Shown: piece after piece, positions 1 through 9,726 of the stretch
How positions within the stretch are numbered: position 1 is the stretch's first letter
Layout: every line of letters starts with the position of its first letter
Program-made: the position numbers and the translations under genes
The notes under the pieces: model-generated
Told to the model about the DNA's origin: nothing
The model's database searches: none
What the model saw: only the letters and a program-made list of their open reading frames with translations
Assembly: GCF_009870125.1 (NCBI RefSeq)
Contig: NC_046679.1
Span: 10,974,001 to 11,038,000 of the forward strand
Direction of reading: 5' to 3'
DNA: 64,000 nt
Source of the DNA: Drosophila pseudoobscura
Taxonomy: Eukaryota; Arthropoda; Insecta; Diptera; Drosophilidae

Positions 1-3000
1 ATCACACACATAGTAAATAGCCTTTAATACAGCCCTTAATTTCTCCATATCCATATCGATCTGAAACCAATTGCAACCTTCATTAATAATTCATTGAGCT
101 GAAATCTCTTTCATTCGCATGCATATTTTCCATCCGTTTCCATCCGTTTGCCGTAATTGCATAAGCCCTTGGGAGGTCCTAATTACTTGTACTAATAGTT
201 GCAATTGATTGGGTTCTTTGTGCGGTCAACGGTAGTCAATGAAATGGCTCTGGCAGAAGCAGAAGCAGCCAGCAGGCAGCAAGCAGCAAGAAGGGTAACA
301 CGAGCTGCAGCCTCGTTAGGGTAAAAGGGCAAAGGTAACGAGTTGGGGTCAGAGTCAGCCAACGCAATTCAATCAGCGAATGGGGTGGTCGATTTTTCAG
401 TGTTGAGTTACCAGTCAATTAAGCTGGACCCGTTTTCATTCAGAGCGGAGAACGGAGAACGGACCCAATGCTGGTCATGAAAAACAAATTATGCGCAAAA
501 TTGCACCGAGTGCACATTTTATGCGGATGGCAATCAAATCTAATGGGATCTGCGCTGGCTGAATAATATCAATAACATTAAAATTAAGTCCAATCTTTGC
601 GCAGGAAAAATCGCACAAACAATCTAAGGAGAGTGGGGAATCCATCGGTAGGAGAGAGAAGATGGTGCCTGGCAACGGAAGTGGGCGGGAAAGAGGCAGG
701 AACAGCGCAAATCTATTGAGGAATTTACTTCAAAGTGTGCGTGTGCCCCTGCCCGTGCATGTGTGTGTGTGTGTGTCACGAGTGGTGGAATTCCGAAGGC
801 ACCCACAGGAGCAGCATGCCGCCGCCGCCGCCATCAAAATGGCTGCCGAAAGTGTTGAAAAGAAACTAACAATGGCCGACATCAAAGAAAGAGGAGAGCA
901 GCCGATTCCCCAAAGGTATAAGTGCTGCCCAAGCGATCAATAATCCGCGTTCGAGAATCCTTTGAGCCGGATTCGAGGGGAAAGTCTACGAAAATTAATT
1001 GCAAAAATGTTGGAGACACGCACAAACACTGTACAATAATGTCAACCGAACAAAAACACTTTTGTGTGCGTGCTCTGCACCGTCCCCCCTGCCCCCGCCC
1101 CCCACCACTATCGCTGCTGTTTTAGTCGCTGTCAAATCGGGGAGAATGCAACTTTTGACATTTCGATGACCTTAACTAAGTTAGCTACAAAACGCCCTGC
1201 AACAACGCCAACAACAACAACGACAGGGCGAGCACTTGCAGTTAATTTCACTCCCCCCTCTCTCCCAGTTTTGTTCTGCGGTAGGTAACCTAAATTCCTA
1301 TTACTGTGTGCTGTTCCATTTCTCAATCGTTTGCTGGAACATGTTCCATTTGCCGTTTCGGTTTCGGTTTCCTTCTCCATCTTTCATTCCTTATTGACTT
1401 TGCCATTTGCTTTTGCTTTTTTCATTCTTTCATTCAAACATGGCCGCGTGGGTGTGGCCTTGTTACCCACACATACACCAATTTCCTCCCACACACACAC
1501 ACACAGACACACAGGCAAGGAGACGACTGGATGTGGCTCCGGCTCTGGTAGGCGGAGCTCGCTCTCCGGCGCTCGTCGAAATTCCTTTGCCTTGCAGAAT
1601 GAACCGCGGCTCTCCAAGAGACACATCTGTGCCTTCCAGCTGTTCATCAGCTGTTCAACTTGCCTGGAACTCAGGGGTAGCAGGCCGTGGTGAAAGCTTT
1701 CCAAGAGGGGTCGAAGCAGTTGGCCTGCAATTTCTGGTTTCTTTTTTTTTTTTTTGAGTCAATAAAAAGTTGCTGCAATTTGTTCAGGATTTGGCGGTGG
1801 GGGGCTACTTGAGTGTAGTGTGGCATAATGGGATAGTGGGCGGTTATGGCTGGGAAATGGGAAATGCTATGGCAAACAATGTTCTAATTGTTTTTTCCGA
1901 AAAAGAGAACTGTACGAGTATCATGCTTAATGTTGTATTATTCAAGAGGTTGGACAAGGTCTTTGTCTTGATGTATTTTATTCAATTAGCAGCCGCCAGA
2001 CCTGAACAGACCTCACTCACACGAAGGACACTTCCACAATAATCAGCTCAGAATCATCGAAAATAAGCTGCCACATTTCATTGCCCCCACTTGAGAGGAA
2101 TCAAATTTTAATGCATATAAATTGCGTATACTAAGAGCGGGGAAGATTCTGAAATATTAATGGGCCGCCAACCGAAAAAGGAATCCTCTAATTTCCACCC
2201 ACATTCACAACCCCATGTGGCAGGCCGCGGCAGCCGGCCTCAGGTGAGAACTGACAGGTGAGATGCGATGCGGCTTTGATACTTCAGCTCCAGCTCCAGC
2301 GGCATTTATTATTATTCCTGATGTGGGTACCCGAGCAGCCCACGCCAAGCTGACTCTCTCTCTCTGACGTCAGCAATGGACTTGAACTCAAAAATCTGCA
2401 AATTGTACCCGCTTCAGCAGCGAACTTTGACCCATGCTAAAGCTGATTCTCAGGCACTGAAATATAATTTGTTAGATCGCTGGCGTAGTTTTTTGAGCCG
2501 TGTCGCTTTGAATTTATTTGTCAGCCTGATGAAAGGTCATTACGATTTTGTTTCTTGTACCGTTCTCCGTCCGTCCGTCCGTCTGTCTGACAGCGGGTCC
2601 GTCTCCGTCTCCGTCCCCGTCCCCGTTCTGTCTATCCGTATTTTCCCATGGTAAATTCATCATTTTTGCGACATGTCAATTTGTCATTCACCTGGCCTGA
2701 CAGGCCATATATATCTGCTATATACTCGTACTTGTGTGTGCATATAGGGGATACACATGTTTTCTTATCAGTCAAATCAGTGAAGCCATCAATCAAAGAG
2801 AGGCGGGGCGGAGCTGTGGCTTAACAGATGGATTGAGATAGATTGGGATAGATACACGCAATTAGGCGAAAAAATTGAGGAAGACAACAAAAATTTGCAC
2901 TTTGATGAAGGAAAAGTACTTCAATTGAAAGCAAACCTTAAGTGGACTAGGAAATATCTTAAGTCACAAGCCTGTATATATTTATATTTGCTTGGATATC

Positions 3001-4770
3001 CAGATATGATAGATAGAACCTAAAAGATAGAACGAAAAAAGCTTGTAAAATCACATAAAATTCCTTGAGCTTCGATCTCTTTCTGTTCAAATGTTAAGAA
3101 CCTTAATTATCTCCCACTTTTTGATGATGACTACACAATCGAAATGTTCTTTATGAGTAAGTGTTTCCATTAAAACGTTTTGGCATTTATGTGTTTATTC
3201 ATTATTACAAAAATGAGTGAAAAATTATGTGGTTCAATGTCAGAGCTTGATAAATGTCGTCTGATAAATGGCGCTTGTCTTATTTACACAACTGTTTAAG
3301 ATATATGGAAATGATCGTAAATATATAATGGGGGAATAATTATGGCTCACTATGTAGTTGTAGTTGTAGTTGTCATTGTCATAGTCGCTGTAATTGCTGG
3401 CCAAGTGCCCGCCAATTGCTGATGCAGCTCCTCAACTTAACCCAGAAATACGAGTACGAGTACGAGTACGAGTGTACTAGATGAGCCTCTAGCAGCTGCT
3501 GATAAACCCACACCATCCAAACCGAAGCGAACTCAAATTGTGGTATACGACTATTGGCAAATGAAGCGAACGATGGGACTGCCTGCAAGTGCTTTGTTTT
3601 TATGCCCCGATAGCGGGTCGCCATTACCATTACCATTGTCATTGCCATTAGCTGGGAGTCGTGGTGGTTGGTGGTCGGGGGTCGGTCTTTATCTCTATGC
3701 AGATAATGGAACTTCCTTGCCTTGTCAAGGCCGTGTTAACTTTCTTCAAAGCTGCAAGGCGGCCGAGGATGGGGTGAGGTGAGGCGAGTACCAGCACCAT
3801 CTAAAATTCATTATGTGATGCCATCGATGGTTGCCACTTCAGCTGCCCGCGGGGCACCTACAACGAGCTCACGACCTCTTCAGCCCCGCCGGTGCGGTGC
3901 GACCAATGGCTGTGTGTTTGCATTGCGGCAATGATTTCTAACTAAATTTATTGAAGTACTTTTCACTTTTAATGTGAACGCTGCTGCTCTTTTCGGGGCC
4001 TTCGCTTTGATATTTATGACTTTTACTTGTAAAACCCCAAAAAGAGTGAAGAGAAATAAATACATTTCCAAGCTCCCCCCAATTTATAGTTTGTTAAGCT
4101 CCAAATTGGAGCACTGGAGTGCGAGTCTGCCTCAGTCTCTTGTCTGCCTGTCTATCTGCGTCTCGTACGAGTATAACTATTTTTTGTGGGTTTTTATTTT
4201 TGAGGTTTTGAATGATCGCAGAGGCAGAGAAGTCACAATACCAGTTGATTGATTGTAGTAGCAGGCAGCAGGCAGCGGCAGCTGGGGCAGCGACAGCGGC
4301 AACAGCTTTTGATTGGCAATCGAAGGTGTTAGATAACATTACAAGCGCAACAGACACGCACTGCCTAATTATCGTTTATCAGACACACATATATCAAATG
4401 ACGACGAGTCATGGTCTGGCCTGGCCTGGTCTGGCCTGGTCTGGGAAGTCGACCTACGAGTAGTATGTGGCCTGGCCCATGGGAATCGCTGACAGCCTCG
4501 TCACTTAATTAAAAGTTCTGCTTCATTGAGCTGTGGCCCATGCTCGGTCTCGTCTTCCGACTCGTCTCAGGTTCACGTTCACGTTCACGTTCAGACAGAG
4601 CCGAATGTTAGAACAGAAATAATTAATTTATTTATGTGAGTCTGTGATGTTCAATAACCTCCCCAGCCCAGACCTCCATAAAATCCAATCAAAACTTGGC
4701 GGAAATAAGAACGAAACGGACGTTCTCTCCTCTGGCCAGGCTAAGGACCAAAGTTGAGTCGTTGTGTCTC
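1..4770. other. Gene-poor stretch at the left edge
   Basis: No complete gene is visible. The open frames here are short, overlap on both strands and run through simple repeats. Visible repeats are a GT run near 764-778, a CA run near 1491-1515, a T run near 1741-1755, a CCGT run near 2567-2585, a CGAGTA run near 3451-3472 and a GTTCAC run at 4571-4592. One candidate first coding exon is listed separately at 839-915. The rest looks like intergenic or intronic DNA of an unseen gene. Confidence 0.6.
839..915 (+). CDS. Candidate first coding exon, unknown gene
   Basis: An ATG in a good fly start context (ATCAAAATGG) opens a 25-codon frame (MAAESVEKKLTMADIKERG...) that ends at a plausible donor, CAAAG followed by GTATAAGTG, in phase 2. 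The residues are mixed and mostly hydrophilic, unlike the repeat-driven frames around it. A GCC run lies just upstream. No partner exon could be picked with confidence, and the next plus-strand genes have their own promoters and starts, so this may be a chance frame. I do not recognise the sequence. Confidence 0.22.
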
Positions 4771-4771
4771 T

Positions 4772-5126
4772 TTATTTAGTGTACGGCTCAATCCACTTCC
4801 ACTCCTCCCACACAACGCATCCCTGCTGGGGCTCCATGAAGGCGTAGTTGTCGGGGCACTGGATGTAGTCGGCCTTCTCCTGTCCCTCGGGGCACACCCA
4901 GTAGTGGGTGGGGTCGGAGATGTCGCGGAATTTGCGAGCATGATCCTCAACGATGCTGCAGTCCGGCTCGGCGTAGATATCCTGACCTCTGTAGGCCGTG
5001 CTGAGGGCCAGGAAGAGGCCCAGAAGCAGGCAGCATAAAAGCGTGCCTGGAAGGAAATTGGGAATGAAAAATTGGGAAAATCTTGTGCATTCGCCAGAAC
5101 TGTTTAGGAATCTCACTCTTGTACAT
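4772..5126 (-). CDS. Small secreted chitin-binding (CBM14-like) protein A
   Basis: Two exons on the minus strand: 5126-5117 (10 nt, ATG TAC AAG A) and 5046-4772, joined in phase 1 by a 70 bp GT-AG intron. The 94-residue product starts with a hydrophobic signal peptide (MYKSTLLCCLLLGLF...), probably cleaved after ALSTA. The mature part holds one peritrophin-like domain with only four cysteines: PDC, WVCPEG, IQCPD and QGC. The usual domain has six. Aromatic residues around the second cysteine (HYWVCPEG) and the final tryptophans fit chitin binding, so the likely role is in cuticle or peritrophic matrix. The intron places the initiator in a tiny first exon, as in the paralog at 6989. The AATAAA signal (4771-4776) overlaps the TAA stop. 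Family membership is fairly sure; the exact gene is not. Confidence 0.85.
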
Positions 5127-5178
5127 GATGTGAATGCTCGACGATGCCAATGTTGCAATCGAAGGCTGTGGAATGGCA

Positions 5179-5186
5179 TATTTATA
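5179..5186 (-). promoter_or_regulatory. TATA box of chitin-binding gene A
   Basis: The minus strand reads TATAAATA about 53 bp before the ATG at 5126. This would place the start of transcription near 5150 and give a very short 5' leader, as is usual for strongly expressed fly cuticle genes. Confidence 0.7.
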
Positions 5187-5189
5187 GGG

Positions 5190-6900
5190 TTCAAATGATT
5201 GCAAATATTCTGCTTTTTTTTGAATGGGGACGCTTCTTATCGCTCTTCCCGTGACATTTGTTTCCCGTCATCGGAGGCACAAGCAAAATCACTTACTCCA
5301 AATGAGTTTCGACTTATTTTTAGCCAGCGATTCGGTGTCACGGAGCCCCCTCGCCCCGCCGCATTTGTGCAATCATAACTAGCCGCATTTCTCTTGGCCA
5401 CATTAATTGGATTTGACCCGAGACCGTGTCGACTTAATCGATAATTAGCCGCTGCACTGCAACGTTGCCTTCACATCATCTTGGTCAAAATAAAATAATC
5501 AGCGGCTTAAAGCAGCGTCATCTTGGCTGCTGTGTCTCCTGGGCCCATTGTTAGCCACTGCCGAGGCACCCTGCTGATTGGCAACACCTCTGGCCAGACT
5601 GGCTCACTGCACCCCCTCGCCCCTCCTCCAGCTGGATACCAGCGCCATCTCCAAGCCATCACGGCCTGCTACTTCAACGCGGAAACTGTAATTACACTTT
5701 AAAACATTTTGTAAGCGATTTTCAGGGTTTTTGTTTTCGTCAAAGTTTTGCTACTAAACGGTTTTTGCTTTTCGTTTCGTTTCTTTCTTTGGTTTTAGTT
5801 TTTTTGGCTTTGCATTTCGTGATATTTGTTGTTGTCTTTTAATTTTTGCTGGCTTTTTGGCTACGCCACGAGTATTTATGTTGGTCAAGTGGCCAGGTCT
5901 GGCCTGGCGCCCAAAAATGCTTGAGGCAACCGGACAAAAAGCCACAAAGAAACAAACAGTTAACATAAATGTAAAATGCTTTGCAAAATGACAAAACACA
6001 AAAAGAAATGCTGAGACAAAACTTAACAAAGCCAACAAACAAAAAAAAAAACAAACACCACGGCAAGCCGGTGGTCAGCAATTAATTAATGAATGGGCCG
6101 ATAGACCTAAATGTTGCACAATTTAAACGGATTCAGATTTCGGCATTTGTTTATGAATTATGGAATTATGGAACACATCCGATCCGATTATGGATTCGGC
6201 TTGGATGAGCAGCAACTGAAGTTACGCTCGAAAAGCTGTCAATCAATAGGCATTCGAATGAGTCAACAGAGATCATTATGATGGTGATGATGATGACGAT
6301 GATGATAATGGTGGTGGCGCGTGGTGTGCCAAATTATGATGAGCATGTTCCCATCAATTAGGGAACAACCTTCGAGTGCAGTTAGTTCTTATCGGATCTA
6401 AATTTGGCTGCAGCCACAAAAGTTTCAATTTATTTAATATCTTGTTCCTTCCTCTCCTCCCTACACCTGGGACAATCATTTGTCAGTCTGTGTTTCTTAT
6501 CGTGACATCGAGACGCTGGTTTTCGATCTGGGTACATCTCTCCTGTGTGGTTGGGTATATTGTATTTCTGATAACGAATGAAACAGATGGAAGAAGCAAG
6601 TTTGATATATTATATATATAAGCTTTGGTTCCCCCCATTTTATCCGGAATAATCGGACTATCAAATAAGTTATTTTCTATTACATTCAAAAGGGATATCC
6701 TATAGTCCTGTACTATGTACATATGTGTGGTTGCCTTTTGTTTCTCTTCAGATCACTGCACAGCTCTCCTGATTTCCTACCATCTACTCCGCCTCGGTGC
6801 GACTCTGCCGCGACGTTCTCTTCGATTCCCCAGATAATAATCAACGGATGTGCGCGTGTGTCAAAATGTCAATACTTTTGTTATTCTTTTGCTGCCCCCC
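5190..6900. other. Intergenic region between the two chitin-binding genes
   Basis: This is the shared upstream region of two divergently transcribed small secreted genes. It holds A/T-rich tracts, a GAT/GGT repeat near 6280-6320 and no convincing open frame. Regulatory elements for both genes are expected here, but none can be named from sequence alone. Confidence 0.5.
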
Positions 6901-6905
6901 AATCC

Positions 6906-6913
6906 TATAAAAG
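6906..6913 (+). promoter_or_regulatory. TATA box of chitin-binding gene B
   Basis: TATAAAAG lies about 83 bp before the ATG at 6989. A CTCACAGTT initiator-like sequence follows about 30 bp downstream, near 6935-6943, giving a leader of about 50 nt. Confidence 0.75.
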
Positions 6914-6988
6914 TGCCGTTTGGAGAGTGGGGAGCTCACAGTTGCTTCTTTCTACGGAGAAACTTTCGTTGTTTTTACTGCTAACAAA

Positions 6989-7347
6989 ATGAATTCTGGT
7001 GGGTACGGATGTGGAGTCCCCAATGGCGCTTCTTCATATTGACCATATCGATTTTTCTATGGACTGCAGTCTTTGTAGCTCTTTGCGCCGTCTTCTTGGC
7101 CGCCATGCTGATGGGTGGCGTCAATGCCGACGCCGGACGTTCGGCCTGCCAGGATGAGTCCGAGCTGGGACAGACCTATACGCACCACTTCGATGCCGCC
7201 AAGTACTGGCTGTGCGAGACTCTGGGCGTGCCCGCCACCGAGGTGGACTGCCCCTCTGGTCTGGCGTACATGCATCTGCTCAAGGAGTGCATTCCCTGGG
7301 CCAGCTACATCTGGAAGAAGCCAGAGATGCCGCCAACAGTTGCCTAA
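6989..7347 (+). CDS. Small secreted chitin-binding (CBM14-like) protein B
   Basis: Two exons: 6989-6998 (ATG AAT TCT G) and 7070-7347, joined in phase 1. The product is 95 residues with a signal peptide (MNSVFVALCAVFLAAMLMGG, then VNADA) and a single four-cysteine peritrophin-like domain (SACQDE, YWLCET, VDCPSG, KECIPW). The aspartate/tyrosine/tryptophan pattern around the second cysteine (AAKYWLC) parallels HYWVC in protein A. The 10-nt first exon and intron phase are the same in both genes, so they are old duplicates now in divergent orientation. An AATAAA signal (7349-7354) begins one base after the stop codon. The likely role is chitin binding outside the cell; the substrate is inferred from the family. 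Confidence 0.87.
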
Positions 7348-7399
7348 GAATAAACGCCATACCAGAAAGATTTAAAAATACCAGCTTTTGTATTTGAAA

Positions 7400-8445
7400 G
7401 ATACATATGTTATATTTATTTACTGCAAGGTAATATGATTTCGGATTTCTAAAGGGTTATCACCGTCTCTGTCTCATTCTATCCCAAAACGGAAGAAAGA
7501 TTTGCCATTTAACAGGATCTATTTCATCCCTACCGAGTATCAATATCCCCTAAAAGATGTTGCTATCCGTATTTGTGGTACTTTTTGGAATATGTTGATA
7601 GAAAACCAGACAACACAGAGATGATAGGTTCATTCGTCATACAGTAGTTGTACCCCTAATTTTTGGCTACATTTTCTAAGCACTTTGTGAAGAAATAGCT
7701 CAAGCCACGCACACATTCAAATATCTTGCAGGCCGATTATACTTACACCGATTAGGACTTTCCTAGGCACAGAAGATGGGGCCTCACCGAACGCTGGTTT
7801 CGAGGATCAGGAGACCAAAACAAATCCAAATATGGCTTTACAAAGGACCCCGAGGTCTCTTGATCTGCAACATAATCAAAATTAATCCAACCCACATATT
7901 CAGATGAATCACACATACATATTTGCATGTGTATGTAAGTGCCGCTGACAGATGTTGCCACTGAACTTGACAGTCGCTGCGGCACCCCCCGCGGTCCAAT
8001 TTCGTCTTTATCAATGCAAAAACAAAAGACACTCGCCAACAATAAAAGGCAACCGCAAAAAGCTTCCCCGCCGGCTGTTGGTTTTTGGTTTTTGGTTTTG
8101 GCTTTTGCTTTGATGATTCGCGCTGCGGCAGATGCGCAACGCTGGCAGCGACGCCGCCGCGCATGCGTCGGAGCTCTAGGCGGGCACTTGTTGCCGTTGC
8201 CGTTGCCGTTGTTGCTGGTTCGCTTTTGGAGAGTGAGTGCATTTGAAGAGTTACATAAAGTACCAAAAGCGGAGAAAAAAAATAGCTCTAGCTCTAGCTC
8301 TACCTCTGCTGCTGCTGCTGCTGTTGCTGTGGCTGTGGATGGTGCTCTGCCAGCGTCTTCTTCGCAGTGTGTTTGGGATTGCTGGGAGCTTTTTGGGTTT
8401 CGTGTGTTTTTTGGCTTTTTGTGGCTTTGCGCGGTTATGATTTTG
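7400..8445. other. Intergenic region upstream of Muc91C
   Basis: This AT-rich then low-complexity region contains GCTCTA and CTG/GCT runs near 8280-8340 and GTTTTTG runs near 8080-8105. Long open frames cross it on both strands (one of 245 codons on the minus strand), but they are built from these runs and the minus-strand frame runs antisense through the Muc91C promoter. No gene is called. Confidence 0.5.
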
Positions 8446-8453
8446 TATAAAAG
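8446..8453 (+). promoter_or_regulatory. TATA box of Muc91C
   Basis: TATAAAAG is followed about 30 bp later by a GCAGTATAG initiator-like sequence (start near 8476). A leader exon to about 8575 can be drawn, ending at ACG followed by GTTAGT. The next exon opens at 9668 after TCTCGTTGCAG and carries the ATG at 9727. Confidence 0.6.
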
Positions 8454-9726
8454 TGCATGCTGCGCATCAGACAGCAGTATAGTTCGCATTTGTCCATCGG
8501 TGGAGCATCACAACTCCAAGTTCAGTTCAGTTTCCGCACCCCCATATCACAGAAGCTGCTGGTGCTCACAGAACGGTTAGTGTCCCCCCAAAGGACAATC
8601 TCCCATATTATTCTTTGTGTCTGATTCTGGCATGGCATGGCAGTGTCCAATTGGTATTTCTATTACCAAACCTCTACAAACGGGTCAAAGCAGTCATCAC
8701 TTAGCTTCGAGCTTCGAAAAACAATTAAAATTCTTGTGGCACAGAAGGCAGGCGGAGGAGTAACACGATTCGGGCCCGTGCCAGCAAGCCATCACAAACA
8801 ATAACGCAAAGTGCAGAAAGCCAAACAAAACGAAAAGCAAACCAAACCAAACCGAACCGAACCGAATCCGGGTGTTCGAGTGTGCGGGAGTGCGAGTGAG
8901 TGTGGCCGCAAGAAGGAGAGACAATAATTGGCACTAGTAGCTGCTGGAAAGCAAAGAAAACGAATGGAAAATATGTGTCACTCACTTGCTGCACACATGC
9001 CCCATGCCCCACCGAACGAGGAGTGCGAGTAGGAGTAATGCCGCAGAGAAGTCATCCAAGACAGTTGGCAATTTCTCACTGTTTGCGATTTTGCAATGTC
9101 ATAAAAATCTATGACACTAGGCTACACCCACCCCCACCCCCACCCCCCTCACGCTACTGCTACTGCAACAGCGGATGATCACGCCCCCGCAGCGCTTTGG
9201 GCCCTTATCTGCTGGCTTTTGTTCAATTCTGCCACAAATTGAAAGGGAAAGGGAAATGGATAGGAAGAAAGAAAAGTTTCACTTTGTGCTTTGAATGGGA
9301 TTTGCCAGTAATGCAGAGACGTGGGAGCTGGCAGGCCATAAAACTGAGTCGGCTCACGATCTTCGGCTTCTGGGCATTTGGCCAAAACCTAATTAAATGC
9401 GAATATTTCAATGCCAGGCGACACGCTCCGGCAGTTGGCCAGTTCTTGGCATTGGCTTGCCGCCTGCCAGGCCAAACCAAGATTGATGGCCGATTGAAGC
9501 CTCTGTGACTGTGCCTGTGCCTATGCCTTTGTGGCCCCCACATTTCTCGGTCAGATAGTCGGTAATGGGGCAAAAAACTTATGCAACATTAGCGCAATTT
9601 ATCTATACAATTTATTTCTTGCTTTCCTCAACGTTCCATCTCTCCTTCCATCTCCATCTCGTTGCAGCTTGAATAATTCGCATTTGAAACGCGTCCACAA
9701 CAGCAGCAGAAGAAGCAGCATTAGCC

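Noticed and set aside
7752-8489. 245-codon minus-strand frame
   Set aside because: It is built on alternating simple repeats (TATATAAAAAE-like residues) and runs antisense through the Muc91C TATA box and leader.
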